Part shown: piece after piece, positions 8,832-18,648 of the stretch
How the letters are laid out: each line of letters begins with the position of its first letter
Position numbering within the stretch: the first letter of the stretch is position 1
Assembly (NCBI GenBank): GCA_048267265.1
Contig: JBLWXW010000004.1
Coordinates: 1-64,000 of the forward strand
DNA from: GCA-2712005 sp048267265
Lineage (GTDB): Bacteria; Bdellovibrionota; Bacteriovoracia; Bacteriovoracales; Bacteriovoracaceae
DNA length: 64,000 nt
Reading direction: 5' to 3'
The notes under the pieces: generated by a model
What the model saw: only the letters and a program-made list of their open reading frames with translations
Database searches by the model: none
What the model was told of the DNA's origin: nothing
Made by a program: the position numbers and the translations under genes

Positions 8832-9863
8832 GTGGCCGGTGAAAATTTAGATCCAGATGTAGAATATAGCTTACTCTCTGGGCAAGATAGATCAGCAATT
8901 CTTTTAAGTTCTCTCGGTGTAGAGACGACACAGCTTATATTTCAATATATGAGAGATAATGATGTAAAAAGAATGATAAATGCCATGTCCACGATTAATC
9001 GTGCTCCGATTTGGATGATTAAGAAAGTTCTTGAAGAATTTTATACGCAACTAAATGAAGAAAATGATCTCCTCTTCTCTGAAAACCGTGGTCGTGATTT
9101 TATTATTAATGCCCTAGGAGAAGAGCGTGCTAAGCAACTCTTAGGTCAAATTGTCGATGTTGGAACCTCGAATACCCTTGAATCACTTGAGCTTGTGGAT
9201 ACGAGAACTCTGGCAAACTTCCTCATTAATGAGCATCCACAAACGATTGCTCTTATTGTTGCTCACTTAAACCCTGAAAGAAAAGTGGATGTTCTAAGAA
9301 GACTTCCTGAAGCTCTACAGGCTGAAGTTGTTCTTAGGGTGGCCAATCTTGATTACGTCTCACCTGAACTTATTGCTCAGCTTGATGATGTTCTTAAAAC
9401 TGAACTCAGTACTCTTGGTTCTATCGATACTAACCAGCTTGGTGGTGTTGAACCGATCGCTGATATGCTTAACCTTATGGATAAAAATAGCGAGAAAAAT
9501 ATCATGTCTCGTGTTGAAGAAAAGGATCCAGAGCTATCAGAAGAGATTCGAAAGCTTATGTTTGTTTTCGAAGACCTTGTTTATGTGGACGATCGTGGTA
9601 TCCAAGGACTACTTAAAGAAGTTGATAATGCGAAGCTGGTTATTGCTCTTAAAACAGCTAATGATGAAATTCGTGCCAAACTCTTTAAGAATATGTCTAA
9701 CCGTGCGGCGACACTTCTCATGGAAGACCTTGACTCTCTTGGGCCAACAAAACTTTCTGATGTTGAGAAGGCACAGGCTGAAATTGTTCAGAAGTGTAAG
9801 GATCTTGAAGCACAAGGTAAAGCATTTATCTCTAGAGGTGGAGATGGAGATGCACTTGTTTAA
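8832..9863 (+). CDS. fliG: Flagellar motor switch protein FliG
   Basis: 343 residues with the full FliG layout: N-terminal FliF-binding domain, middle domain with the EHPQTIALI motif, and C-terminal torque domain with FEDLVYVDDRGIQGLLKEVD and MSNRAATLLMEDLD, which supplies the charged helix facing the stator. GTG 8832 is preferred over GTG 8826 because AGGAGG (8819-8824) is correctly spaced only for 8832. It is co-transcribed with fliF. Confidence 0.95.
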   Translation: MAGENLDPDVEYSLLSGQDRSAILLSSLGVETTQLIFQYMRDNDVKRMINAMSTINRAPIWMIKKVLEEFYTQLNEENDLLFSENRGRDFIINALGEERAKQLLGQIVDVGTSNTLESLELVDTRTLANFLINEHPQTIALIVAHLNPERKVDVLRRLPEALQAEVVLRVANLDYVSPELIAQLDDVLKTELSTLGSIDTNQLGGVEPIADMLNLMDKNSEKNIMSRVEEKDPELSEEIRKLMFVFEDLVYVDDRGIQGLLKEVDNAKLVIALKTANDEIRAKLFKNMSNRAATLLMEDLDSLGPTKLSDVEKAQAEIVQKCKDLEAQGKAFISRGGDGDALV

Positions 9864-9885
9864 TAGAATTGCATAAGGGAATCAT

Positions 9886-10821
9886 ATGAAAGAAGTACAA
9901 GATTTATTAAGAAATACAGTTTCAGAATATGAATTCCAGCCTCTGCATTCCAGTTCTGGCAAAAGTGATGGAACCATCTCTGAATTTGATTTTCAACCAT
10001 TGAGTAAGAATCAAGTGATGGATATTCAGGAGCATGAAAAAGTTATTAAAATAGAAAGAACGAATGCTGATCGTTCTCATTTTAAAATTTCCCCTGTTGT
10101 AAGAGAGCATAGAGGAATCAATAGACAAGAAGAACTAGAGCGTCAGCGCCTTATTCAAGAAGAAGTTGAAAGGCAGCTTGTTAAAGTTCAACAAACTGCA
10201 TATCAAGAAGGGCTTGAAAAGGGAATGCAAGATGGACGTGAAGAAGTGTTTGGACAACTACGTGCTGAAGTAGATGCAAAAGTTGAGCAGCTTCAAGAAA
10301 TGATTAATGTAACCCTTCAGTCGCAGGCGGAGCTTTTACAAAATGAAAAGATGGCCGTTTACCGTACTATTAAAAATTTAACCAAATGGATCATTCTACG
10401 TGAGTTGAAAGATGATGGCGAGTATGTTCTACGATTGTTAGAAAAACTCATCTCTGAACTTCAGGTGAAGAGTAATATTCTTGTACAGATTGATCCTAAG
10501 TCATTCTCTGAAATGCCTGATGTCCTCGATCTTTTGAAAGAAAGAATGGAGTCAATTGATAAAGTTCGTGTTGAATGTGACTACGATATCGAAGGTCCAG
10601 GGATTGTCCTTGAGTCTGACAATGGCATTATAAATGGAAGTCTAAAAGAGCAATTTAGAAGCTTGGCGAAACTTTTTGAGAATGTTGGTCTGAATGACGA
10701 CGAAGGTTTTAGTGCTCAAGATTTTTACGAGACTCCATCTATTAATGAAGAATTAAAATCTTCAGATGGAGATACGAATAGTGAAGATAATGATCCGCAA
10801 GGGGAGGGACATGAGTCTTAA
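9886..10821 (+). CDS. fliH: Flagellar export apparatus protein FliH
   Basis: 311 residues. The central and C-terminal parts carry the FliH/YscL-type sequence: a long charged coiled coil with a GxxxG-like stretch (GLEKGMQDGREEV), then a domain with VLVQIDPKSF-type strand and VECDYDIEGPGIVLESDNGIINGSL. It regulates and docks the FliI ATPase. The N-terminal 80 residues are low-conservation. The last 11 bases overlap fliI, which fits a complex translated together. Confidence 0.9.
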   Translation: MKEVQDLLRNTVSEYEFQPLHSSSGKSDGTISEFDFQPLSKNQVMDIQEHEKVIKIERTNADRSHFKISPVVREHRGINRQEELERQRLIQEEVERQLVKVQQTAYQEGLEKGMQDGREEVFGQLRAEVDAKVEQLQEMINVTLQSQAELLQNEKMAVYRTIKNLTKWIILRELKDDGEYVLRLLEKLISELQVKSNILVQIDPKSFSEMPDVLDLLKERMESIDKVRVECDYDIEGPGIVLESDNGIINGSLKEQFRSLAKLFENVGLNDDEGFSAQDFYETPSINEELKSSDGDTNSEDNDPQGEGHES

Positions 10822-12154
10822 CCTTGAGGCCATTCATAAAGTTTACGAATACCAAGTCCCTTATCAAAAGATTGGGAAGGTTGTTTCTAATAATGGAATG
10901 GTGTACGAAATCAATCTATCAAGGGCCGTTTTAGGGGCAAATGTTGAGTTTGTAACAGAGTATGGTGATAGATGTATGGGTGAAGTTGTTGCCATTAAGG
11001 GAACACGCTGCCTTGCAATGCCCTATGATGAACTCCCTGGGATTAATTCTGAAACTCGTGTATACCTGAAAGATCTCACAACTAAGTTGAAAATCGGACC
11101 TGAAATGCTTGGGCGAGTTATCGATTTCAGAGGAGAGCCTATCGATGGCAAGGGACCTCTCGAAGTAGAAGGTGAGAGTCGCTCTATCTTTGGTCAAAGT
11201 ATAAACCCGTTAGAAAGACCTCCAATTGCTGAATCACTGGCAACAGGTGTTCATGCCATTGACTGTTTTATGACTGCTGGAAAAGGCCAGCGTATGGCCA
11301 TTATGGCAGGATCAGGGGTCGGTAAATCAGTCACGATGGGGATGATTGCACAAAATACAAATGCTGATATCAATGTTATTGCGCTTATCGGAGAAAGGGG
11401 GCGTGAGGTTCGAGAGTTTATTGAACATGACCTGGGACCTGAAGGCCTAAAGCGCTCAGTTGTTATTGTGGCAACTTCCGATCAGTCAGCACTTATTAGG
11501 GCGAAAGCAGCGTATACGGCAACTACTGTTGCAGAATACTTTCGTGATCAAAATGCAGACGTATTGTTAATGATGGATTCTATTACTCGTTTTGCTATGG
11601 CCTATAGAGAGATTGGACTAAATGCTGGTGAGCCCCCAGGGCAAAAAGGTTATCCACCAAGTGTATTTGCTCGATTACCAAAACTAATGGAGAGAGCAGG
11701 AACTAAGTCAAACTCTGGATCAATTACAGGTCTCTATACTGTTCTTGTTGAAGGGGGGGATATGGATGAACCCATCGCTGATGCAGTTCGTGCTATTTCT
11801 GATGGTCACATTATTCTATCTCGTGAACTGGCTGCAAAAAACCAATTCCCAGCAATTGATGTACTTCAATCACTATCAAGGGTAATGAATAAGGTCGTTT
11901 CTAAGGAACATAGAATAGTCGCCTCTCACCTAAGAGACTTAATGTCTTCATACCGTGAAAATGAGGATCTGATAAATGTTGGGGCATATGCACCTGGAAG
12001 TAATGCTAAAGTAGATAAAGCAATACTCATCTATGATGATATCTTGAACCTCTTGAAGCAGATGCAGGGGATGGGAGAGCCTTTTTCTCCAAATGATCTC
12101 TTTGACCATATGGTGGAACTTGCAAGAAAGGCAGAAAGTATTACAGCTGAGTAG
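10811..12154 (+). CDS. fliI: Flagellum-specific ATPase FliI
   Basis: 447 residues from ATG 10811, which follows GGGGAGGGAC. Walker A is GSGVGKS (167-173), the ATPase motif LIGERGREV is at 192-200 and Walker B VLLMMDS at 251-257. The EPPGQKGYPPSVFARLPKLMERAG segment is typical of F1-beta-like type III ATPases. It energises export of rod, hook and filament subunits. An in-frame upstream start at 10766 lies within fliH and lacks a good ribosome site. Confidence 0.95.
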   Translation: MSLNLEAIHKVYEYQVPYQKIGKVVSNNGMVYEINLSRAVLGANVEFVTEYGDRCMGEVVAIKGTRCLAMPYDELPGINSETRVYLKDLTTKLKIGPEMLGRVIDFRGEPIDGKGPLEVEGESRSIFGQSINPLERPPIAESLATGVHAIDCFMTAGKGQRMAIMAGSGVGKSVTMGMIAQNTNADINVIALIGERGREVREFIEHDLGPEGLKRSVVIVATSDQSALIRAKAAYTATTVAEYFRDQNADVLLMMDSITRFAMAYREIGLNAGEPPGQKGYPPSVFARLPKLMERAGTKSNSGSITGLYTVLVEGGDMDEPIADAVRAISDGHIILSRELAAKNQFPAIDVLQSLSRVMNKVVSKEHRIVASHLRDLMSSYRENEDLINVGAYAPGSNAKVDKAILIYDDILNLLKQMQGMGEPFSPNDLFDHMVELARKAESITAE

Positions 12155-12192
12155 TCGTAATACTAAAGCACTAATAGAATGGGGATTTCATA

Positions 12193-12648
12193 ATGGCCAA
12201 AAAGTTTAAATTTAAATTGGAAGGACTTTTAAAGGTACGACACTTTAAGGAAGAACAATTAAAAGTTGAACTTGGTGCTATTAATCAGGAAATCTTATCA
12301 GTACAAAATAGAATTAAACAACTCAATGCAGAAATAGAAGACTCTTATATAGAGCAAGAAAAAATCTATCAAAGTGATACTTCAGGACAATTGGCCAAAT
12401 TCTTTCCTTATTATATTGATGCGAAAAGAGAAGATATTAAGGCCAACGAGAATTTACTATATGCCTTGAGAAAGAAATATGAACATAAACTTGCTGAAGT
12501 TGCCAAGGCCATGGGTGATACAAAGCTCCTTTCTAATATGAAAGAAAAAGAGAAGTCTTCTTGGAAGAAGAATATTGAAAAAAAAGAATTCAGTGAAATA
12601 GAAGAAGTTCTATTTATGAGGCACCAACGTAAGGAAGGTGATTTATGA
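12193..12648 (+). CDS. fliJ: Flagellar export chaperone FliJ
   Basis: 151 residues, almost entirely charged coiled coil, beginning KFKFKLEGLLKVRHFKEEQLKVELG, the typical FliJ opening. FliJ is the stalk of the FliI hexamer and an escort for chaperones. Its place directly after fliI and the length support the call. The sequence family is weakly conserved, so context carries weight. Its stop overlaps the next start by four bases (ATGA). Confidence 0.88.
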   Translation: MAKKFKFKLEGLLKVRHFKEEQLKVELGAINQEILSVQNRIKQLNAEIEDSYIEQEKIYQSDTSGQLAKFFPYYIDAKREDIKANENLLYALRKKYEHKLAEVAKAMGDTKLLSNMKEKEKSSWKKNIEKKEFSEIEEVLFMRHQRKEGDL

Positions 12649-13187
12649 AAATCTATGTAGTATTACTTTTTTGTCTATGGGCCGTTTTTTCACATGCTGA
12701 AGAAGAGACTGGGACAAAACGTAACTATACTGAAAAAGAATTTCTAGCGGCAGTAGAGAAAGAGACCAATAATCGTCTCAATAAGTACAATAATCAAAAT
12801 CTCGTGGAACTTACGAGAGAAATTGTAAAAAAAGAAAGGTCAATTGAATTACAAGAACAGAAGTTAAAAGAAAGAGAGGCTGAACTTGCAGCAATTGAAA
12901 AAGACTTAAATAAGAGGATTAAAGGATTTCAGGCACAGCAAAATAAAGTAATAGGCTGCCTCGATGATAATGATAAAAACCAAAAAGCTCGCGTAAATCA
13001 TATGGTAGAAGTTGTATCTGGAATGAGGCCGGCCACAGCGGCCGATGTATTATCAGTTCAGGATGTTGATATCGCAGTTAGTATTTTAGGAAAACTTGAA
13101 GCAGTAAAAGTCTCAAAAATATTTAACTCAATGGATAAGGAAATTTCTGCCAGATTACAAAAGCAGTTTATGAAAATGAAAAAATAA
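12645..13187 (+). CDS. motE: MotE-like flagellar protein (MgtE-N-like domain)
   Basis: 180 residues: signal peptide (MKIYVVLLFCLWAVFSHA), a coiled coil of about 70 residues (VKKERSIELQEQKLKEREAEL), then a C-terminal domain with MRPATAADVLSVQDVDIAVSILGKLEAVKVSKIFNSMD. This is the MgtE intracellular-N-like signature seen in MotE. MotE proteins chaperone the stator component MotC in other bacteria. The four-base overlap with fliJ and position before fliK fit other flagellar operons. The partner here is unknown. Confidence 0.75.
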   Translation: MKIYVVLLFCLWAVFSHAEEETGTKRNYTEKEFLAAVEKETNNRLNKYNNQNLVELTREIVKKERSIELQEQKLKEREAELAAIEKDLNKRIKGFQAQQNKVIGCLDDNDKNQKARVNHMVEVVSGMRPATAADVLSVQDVDIAVSILGKLEAVKVSKIFNSMDKEISARLQKQFMKMKK

Positions 13188-13217
13188 TGCATAATGTTAT
13201 AAACTGTATGGAGTAAA

Positions 13218-14588
13218 ATGAAACCATTACAAGGCCAAAATTCAGATCTACTAGCGATGCTTTCGGGGAAAGCTAGTGGAGTAAAGAATGCTGGGGGGGA
13301 AGGTGGAGACCTTCTCGCAATGCTTGGTGGTTCTCCAAAGACTGAAGGCCTTAGTAAGAGTGAGTTTGCAGAAATTCTCTCTCAAAAGGGGATGCTTGAG
13401 GATATCAGTGCAGAAGATCTTCTTAATTTCTTTAAAAAGTCCCAAGGTGTAGAAGGTGAAGGGGTCAATGAGCTCCTACAGCACTATTCTCAACTAACAG
13501 GAAAAAAGATAGATTTAGAATCTCTTCCTGAAGAGGTAAAAACTCTTACATTTGACGGCGCTGAATTTAAGAAAGCTGACGGTGAAGTTGTTCCTAAAAA
13601 TAAAGTTCTTAAACTTTTATCAAAAGTTCAATCTCAAGAAACTAAAACTACGGATTCCTTTTCAAGTGAGCTTAAGAATACTAAAGGCCTCCATAGTATA
13701 AATTCTTCGAAATTAACTGAAGCTAAGAAAATAGATAAAAAAGCAATGCTTGCTAAAAGTAATGCGAATGATTTTGTAGATCAAAAAATGGCAATGGCCA
13801 AAACTAATTTAAGATCTCAAAACTCCACTCCTACTATAAAGAGTAATCCGGCATTTTCTCAATATGGTCAACAGGCGAAGAAGATGAATCAATCTTTAAT
13901 TCAGTCCAAGAAGCCTGTTGGAATAGAAGGGATTAGCTCTACCAAGAAAGCAGAGAGCACTGAAGGATTGCAAGACCTAGTCCAAGGCATGAATGATGGT
14001 AGCTCTATGGATGCTTTGGCCGTTGGTGAGTTAAAAGGAAATAATTCTGGTGGCCAAGAATTTCAAATGAATAAAGGTCAAGCAACACAAACCTTAGATC
14101 TATCGAATATATCCGCGAGTAATAAGACAGAGTTGATGCAGAAATTAGGTAACTATATAGAACAGTCTTATGTAAGTGGTCGTGACTCTGTTGATATGGT
14201 GATCAACCATGAGGAGCTGGGGCAATTTAGAGTTCAAGCTCAGAAAGTGGGAAATAATGGTCAGGTAAACTTAGAAATAAATACTCTTACAGAGCAAGGA
14301 CAACAGTTCTTTGCAGAAAATGAAGTTGAGCTACTCAAAGCACTAAATAAGTCTGGGATAAAGCTTAATGATTTTAAAATAGCTCCTCAAACAGATTTTA
14401 TCGCAATGGGAGATTCATCTAAGTCTTCTATGAACTCTGATTCGTCTTCCTCGTTCCTTGGTGGAGGAGATAGGGGAGAAGCTTCCGCGTTTACACAAGG
14501 TGGTAGACAAGGAGATAATAGAGGTGAAGATCGCAGACGTCAGCTATGGCAAGAGGCCAAAACGTTTAGCGAACAAATGTATGCTTAA
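13218..14588 (+). CDS. fliK: Flagellar hook-length control protein FliK
   Basis: 456 residues. The first 300 are low-complexity, Ser/Asn/Lys-rich, as in FliK rulers. The C-terminal Flg_hook domain is recognisable: KTELMQKLGNYIEQ, SVDMVINHEELGQFRVQAQK, QQFFAENEVELLKALNKSGIKL. An unstructured Gly/Ser/Asp/Arg tail follows. It measures hook length and switches export specificity. The gene lies between motE and flgD, as expected for the ruler beside hook-cap and hook genes. Confidence 0.88.
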   Translation: MKPLQGQNSDLLAMLSGKASGVKNAGGEGGDLLAMLGGSPKTEGLSKSEFAEILSQKGMLEDISAEDLLNFFKKSQGVEGEGVNELLQHYSQLTGKKIDLESLPEEVKTLTFDGAEFKKADGEVVPKNKVLKLLSKVQSQETKTTDSFSSELKNTKGLHSINSSKLTEAKKIDKKAMLAKSNANDFVDQKMAMAKTNLRSQNSTPTIKSNPAFSQYGQQAKKMNQSLIQSKKPVGIEGISSTKKAESTEGLQDLVQGMNDGSSMDALAVGELKGNNSGGQEFQMNKGQATQTLDLSNISASNKTELMQKLGNYIEQSYVSGRDSVDMVINHEELGQFRVQAQKVGNNGQVNLEINTLTEQGQQFFAENEVELLKALNKSGIKLNDFKIAPQTDFIAMGDSSKSSMNSDSSSSFLGGGDRGEASAFTQGGRQGDNRGEDRRRQLWQEAKTFSEQMYA

Positions 14589-14625
14589 AAAGCTACACAT
14601 TCACTATTTGACCAAGTGAGGGTAG

Positions 14626-15516
14626 ATGCCTGGTATAGGAAGACCAAATTCTCCAAATAACTTTAAGGGTATTTCAAAATATAACGGTCCTGATCGTGAT
14701 ACGTTATCTCAAGAAACAGTAAAAAATAGAAGTCTTGGCGATAAGCTTAATGATATTGCTGGTGCAAAAAAAGATAAGCAATTTGTCGATCGAGATAAGC
14801 ATAACAAACTCGATAAAGATGCGTTTCTTAAACTGCTTTCAAGTCAGCTTCAAAATCAAGACCCATTTAAGCCAGTAGATCAAAAGAAGTTTGCTGCAGA
14901 TATGGCCCAGTTCGCTCAACTCGAGCAGCTTACCAATATGAACTCGAAACTCGATAAATCAACTTCAGGTGCAGATAACCAAGCCAAGTATATGGGCGCA
15001 AGCTTCATTGGTAAGGCCATTCATACGCAGGGGACAAGTCTTTCCTATGATGGAGAGAGTACTCATGTAAATGTTCCTTTCTATTTGAATAAGCCTGCTA
15101 AGAAAGTACTAGTAAGAATTTTTGATAAATCAAATAATATGGTTGCCCAAATGGAAAAAGACTCTATGGGTAAAGGTTCTAATAGTGTTACATGGAACGG
15201 TAACCAATTTGATAACACTCTCGCTGTAAAAGGTGATTATACTTTTGATGTTCAAGCTTGGGATGATGAGTATCAAGTTTTTGCAGGAGAGACAAAGGCC
15301 GAAGGTGTTGTTACTGGTGTGAATTTTGAAAATGGTCAAACGATTCTTACTGTAGATAATAAAAAGAAAGTTGCACTAAAAGATGTTGAATCATTCTTTC
15401 TCCCAAAGAAAGGAATTAAACAAAATACTGTCGGGGCAAAAAATCCCCAGATAGAAAAAGGTTTGAAAAATAAAGCTAATGCAGCGTATAATAATTTTAA
15501 TGAAACAAATCTTTAA
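14626..15516 (+). CDS. flgD: Flagellar hook cap protein FlgD
   Basis: 296 residues. The N-terminal export/cap motif DAFLKLLSSQLQNQDPFKPVDQKKFAADMAQFAQLEQLTNMN lies near 65-105 and is diagnostic. A FlgD-Ig/Tudor-like region follows (VLVRIFDKSNNMVAQM, NSVTWNGNQFDN, GDYTFDVQAWDD). It is somewhat longer than the usual 220-250 because of a basic C-terminal tail. It scaffolds polymerisation of FlgE. Start ATG 14626 follows GTGAGGG. Confidence 0.93.
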   Translation: MPGIGRPNSPNNFKGISKYNGPDRDTLSQETVKNRSLGDKLNDIAGAKKDKQFVDRDKHNKLDKDAFLKLLSSQLQNQDPFKPVDQKKFAADMAQFAQLEQLTNMNSKLDKSTSGADNQAKYMGASFIGKAIHTQGTSLSYDGESTHVNVPFYLNKPAKKVLVRIFDKSNNMVAQMEKDSMGKGSNSVTWNGNQFDNTLAVKGDYTFDVQAWDDEYQVFAGETKAEGVVTGVNFENGQTILTVDNKKKVALKDVESFFLPKKGIKQNTVGAKNPQIEKGLKNKANAAYNNFNETNL

Positions 15517-15558
15517 TTTGGAAATGTTCCAAATGAAGAGTTAGATAGTTAGAGAGTA

Positions 15559-15987
15559 ATGGCGAATAACGGACAAATTAATAACATGCTCATACCCAAT
15601 ATTTCGAAGCTTCCGAAGCATAAGAATATTGGGGGAAATCAGAAGGTAAATGATACCTCTGCTAATCCTAATGAGTTCCGTGATCTACTTAAGGAACATA
15701 GCAATCCTGTTGCTAATCCTCTAGAGAGTGAAACGGGAATACAATTGTCTACCCATGCCGCTCGTCGCTTAAAAGAGCGTAATCTTGAAATGGATTCTGC
15801 TGAATTTTTTAAACTTAAAGATGCTTTTCAAAAGTTAAAAGAGAAGGGTGGACAAGACTCTCTCGTAATCACTGACAAAGCAGCTTATATAGTTGATGTG
15901 CCCAACCAGAAAGTGGTAACGGCCATAGATAAGAATAATATTGTTGATAATGTTTTTACGAAAATTGATTCAACAGTTTTAGTATAA
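15559..15987 (+). CDS. Flagellar operon protein, TIGR02530 type
   Basis: 142 residues. The conserved C-terminal part reads LSTHAARRLKERNLEM, DSLVITDKAAYIVDVPNQKVVTAIDK, the signature of the small flagellar operon protein family found between flgD and flgE in many bacteria. Its role is not established; context suggests hook assembly. The N-terminal 60 residues are Asn/Pro-rich and unlike anything I recognise. The ribosome site (AGAGAG) is weak. Confidence 0.75.
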   Translation: MANNGQINNMLIPNISKLPKHKNIGGNQKVNDTSANPNEFRDLLKEHSNPVANPLESETGIQLSTHAARRLKERNLEMDSAEFFKLKDAFQKLKEKGGQDSLVITDKAAYIVDVPNQKVVTAIDKNNIVDNVFTKIDSTVLV

Positions 15988-16128
15988 GGAAGTTAGAACA
16001 TATTTTTTTCATTGTACCTCGATGGTGTAAAAAGCTGGTCCTTTCCGGAAGCTTCAATTTAAGGCCGTAGCCCTTAAGTAAATCTCGAGTTCTTTCAATG
16101 ATATGTTTAGGAGTCTAGGAGGGACACT

Positions 16129-17409
16129 ATGGGAATTTTGCGATCTTTTAACATCGGAGTATCAGGTTTATCAGCAATGGGAACTGGTATGGGCGTTATC
16201 TCCGATAACATCGCTAACGCTGGTACGACGGGATTTAAAGCTTCAAGAGCTGAATTTCAAGATGTACTTTCATCATCTCTAAAAGGGATTGATGGTGGTG
16301 ATCAGCTTGGTGCAGGGGTAAAGCTTGGCCACGTTAAGTCCATGATGACTCAAGGGGATATTGCAAGAACGGAGTCAATAACTGACCTTGCAATTAATGG
16401 AAACGGATTCTTCAGAGTCGATGCTCCATTTGGACCAGGATACACTCGTGATGGTTCGATGAACTTTGATAAAGAGGGGAACCTTGTTAATGGAGATGGT
16501 TATCGAGTTCTTGGTTTTCAAGCAAATGAATCAGGTGAAGTAACCAATCAGCTTGGACCTATCAAACTTGGAAATACAACAATTCCCGCAAAAGCAACTG
16601 AAGAAATTAAACTTAATATGAACCTTGATTCAAGAGTTAATATTAAAGAATTTAATCCTAATGACCCTGAAAATACTTCTAACTTCTCACACTCAGTAAC
16701 AGTTTACGATAATGTTGGTACTTCAAGACTAGTAACCGTTTACTATAACAAAAATCAAGACAATAACTGGACTTACCGTGCCATGGTTGATGGAAAAGAT
16801 GCTAGTGGTGGAGAAGCCGGTCAAATGGTTGAGATGGCCAGTGGTAACCTTATCTTTTCGGACAAAGGTGTTCTTCAAGAAGAAGTTGAAAGTAATAATT
16901 CATTTAACTTCAATAAAGGTGCTGCCCAAAACCAACAGATTAAATTCTCTTGGGGAGATTCAATTGCAGAAGGTGGGACAGGGCTTGATGCTACTACACA
17001 ATATGGTTCTGATTCGGCCATTGCTCGTACAACCCAAGATGGTGCAACGGCAGGTACAATGAGATCACTATCATTCAATGATAATGGGATTTTAACAGCT
17101 GTTTATGATAATGGTACATCAAAGAAAATTGCTTCTATCGCAGTTGCAAAGTTTGAAAATAATGAAGGTCTTTTCAAAGTTGGAAAAAACCTTTTCAAAG
17201 AGTCTATTAAGTCAGGACAAGCTTCAATGGGGAAACCTGGACAGGCTGGTCGTGGAGAGATTCTAGCGAAGTCAATCGAGCTTTCAAACGTAGATATTGC
17301 CACTGAGTTTGTTGAACTCATGAAAGCTCAGAGAAACTTCTCTGCTAACGCTAAGACACTACAGGCCTCTGATCAAATGCTCCAGGAAGTTTTGAGCATT
17401 AAGAGATAA
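16129..17409 (+). CDS. flgE: Flagellar hook protein FlgE
   Basis: 426 residues. The N-terminal axial motif is GLSAMGTGMGVISDNIANAGTTGFKASRAEF. The mid-region has the FlgE/F/G core (TDLAINGNGFFRV, GYTRDGSMNFDKEGNLV). The C-terminus has SNVDIATEFVELMKAQRNFSANAKTLQASDQMLQEVLSIKR. It polymerises into the hook. ATG follows TAGGAGGGACACT, a strong ribosome site. A 141-base leader with short inverted repeats (for example TTAAGG/CCTTAA) separates it from the previous gene, so it may have extra regulation. Confidence 0.96.
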   Translation: MGILRSFNIGVSGLSAMGTGMGVISDNIANAGTTGFKASRAEFQDVLSSSLKGIDGGDQLGAGVKLGHVKSMMTQGDIARTESITDLAINGNGFFRVDAPFGPGYTRDGSMNFDKEGNLVNGDGYRVLGFQANESGEVTNQLGPIKLGNTTIPAKATEEIKLNMNLDSRVNIKEFNPNDPENTSNFSHSVTVYDNVGTSRLVTVYYNKNQDNNWTYRAMVDGKDASGGEAGQMVEMASGNLIFSDKGVLQEEVESNNSFNFNKGAAQNQQIKFSWGDSIAEGGTGLDATTQYGSDSAIARTTQDGATAGTMRSLSFNDNGILTAVYDNGTSKKIASIAVAKFENNEGLFKVGKNLFKESIKSGQASMGKPGQAGRGEILAKSIELSNVDIATEFVELMKAQRNFSANAKTLQASDQMLQEVLSIKR

Positions 17410-17453
17410 TTACTAGGATGGTAATTTAGATTAGTGACTTGTATTTGCATAAG

Positions 17454-17488
17454 AGAACCCCGCTTGCAGGCGGGGTTCTTCTTTTTTA
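17454..17488 (+). terminator. Rho-independent terminator after flgE
   Basis: AGAACCCCGC (17454-17463) and GCGGGGTTCT (17470-17479) form a perfect 10-bp stem with a TTGCAG loop, followed by TCTTTTTT. It closes the flagellar transcription unit and separates it from the convergent mscS-type gene. Confidence 0.95.
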
Positions 17489-17510
17489 CCCTTCTATTAT
17501 CTATTGATAT

Positions 17511-18437
17511 CTATTGAGCATCTCTTAACATTTCTAACGAAGATAATGTTTTATCGAGAGGTTCACCTCCCTTTATTCCAAAGTCCATAGTTCTGATAGG
17601 GAATGGAATAGTAATTCCGTTTCTGTCAAAAGCAGATTTAATCTTTTTTACCATCTCATGTTTGGCCATGAGAAAAGATTGATTACCCGGGTAATGAATC
17701 CACACTCTTGCTACAAAGTTAATCGAACTCGAATCAAACTCTTGGTAGAAGAATTCAACATCTTTTTCAGCTAGTCTATTGTCTACGGACTCTAGTGCTT
17801 TCTTGGTTATTTCTTCAACTTTATCAAGATCGTCAGCGTATGAAACACCAACTTCTAGGTCTACACGTCTCTTAGGTGTTGTTGTGTAATTAATAAAGGC
17901 TTCTGTAAACATAGTCTTATTCGGAATAATAACTTCAAGTCCATCAAAAGTTGTAATACTCGTGGTTCGCATTTGAATCCTTGAAATCTCACCCTTAAAA
18001 CCATTGATTGATACAATATCTCCAAGTTCATAAGGCTTTCTAAAGGCAATGAAGATACCCGATACAAAGTTAGATGCAATTTCTTGAAACGCAAAACCAA
18101 GTGCTAAACCAATAACCCCAGCACCGGCCAATAGAGAAGTTACTGTCTTTTCTAGATTAAGTACCTCTAAACTTATAAAACAGCCAAAGAGGATCACTGT
18201 TATATGGGTCATGGATAGGATTAAGTTCTTTACAGCGACATTATAGTATGTCTTTGAAAAGGCTCTTTTGACCATGGCCCTGACCACTTTCGCTAAAACA
18301 ATGAAAAATATCATGGTTAATAAGGCGATCAATATATTTGGAATCGCACTTACTATAGACTCATACCAAGTCACAATCTTCTCTGTAAGGAGCTTAAGTG
18401 CTTCTGGGTAGCCTATTTGGTTAGTGATTTCGTTCAT
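17511..18437 (-). CDS. Small-conductance mechanosensitive channel, MscS family
   Basis: 308 residues from ATG 18437, which follows AAGGGAGG; a start at 18461 lies before that site. Three transmembrane helices occupy roughly residues 25-130. The pore helix is the Ala/Gly-rich TSLLAGAGVIGLALGFAFQEIASNFVSG, directly followed by the beta domain (FRKPYELGDIVSINGFKGEISRIQMRTT). This is the MscS signature. It should act as an osmotic release valve in the inner membrane. It faces the flagellar block across a terminator and diverges from dps. Confidence 0.92.
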   Translation of the reverse strand: MNEITNQIGYPEALKLLTEKIVTWYESIVSAIPNILIALLTMIFFIVLAKVVRAMVKRAFSKTYYNVAVKNLILSMTHITVILFGCFISLEVLNLEKTVTSLLAGAGVIGLALGFAFQEIASNFVSGIFIAFRKPYELGDIVSINGFKGEISRIQMRTTSITTFDGLEVIIPNKTMFTEAFINYTTTPKRRVDLEVGVSYADDLDKVEEITKKALESVDNRLAEKDVEFFYQEFDSSSINFVARVWIHYPGNQSFLMAKHEMVKKIKSAFDRNGITIPFPIRTMDFGIKGGEPLDKTLSSLEMLRDAQ

Positions 18438-18648
18438 ATATACCTCCCTTAAATCTAACAATAATAGGGTATCAAATGAAGCTGATATAAGGCTTTACGC
18501 TCTTCTTAAGTATTTGTGTAAGTTCTTAAACATTCTCTTATCAAGTCCTGGAAGAGTTTTTTGAGAAAAATTTGCAAACTAGTAACAGATTAAGAAAACG
18601 AATATTTAAAAAATAATATTTGTTAACCATAGAAAAGGAGAACGATTT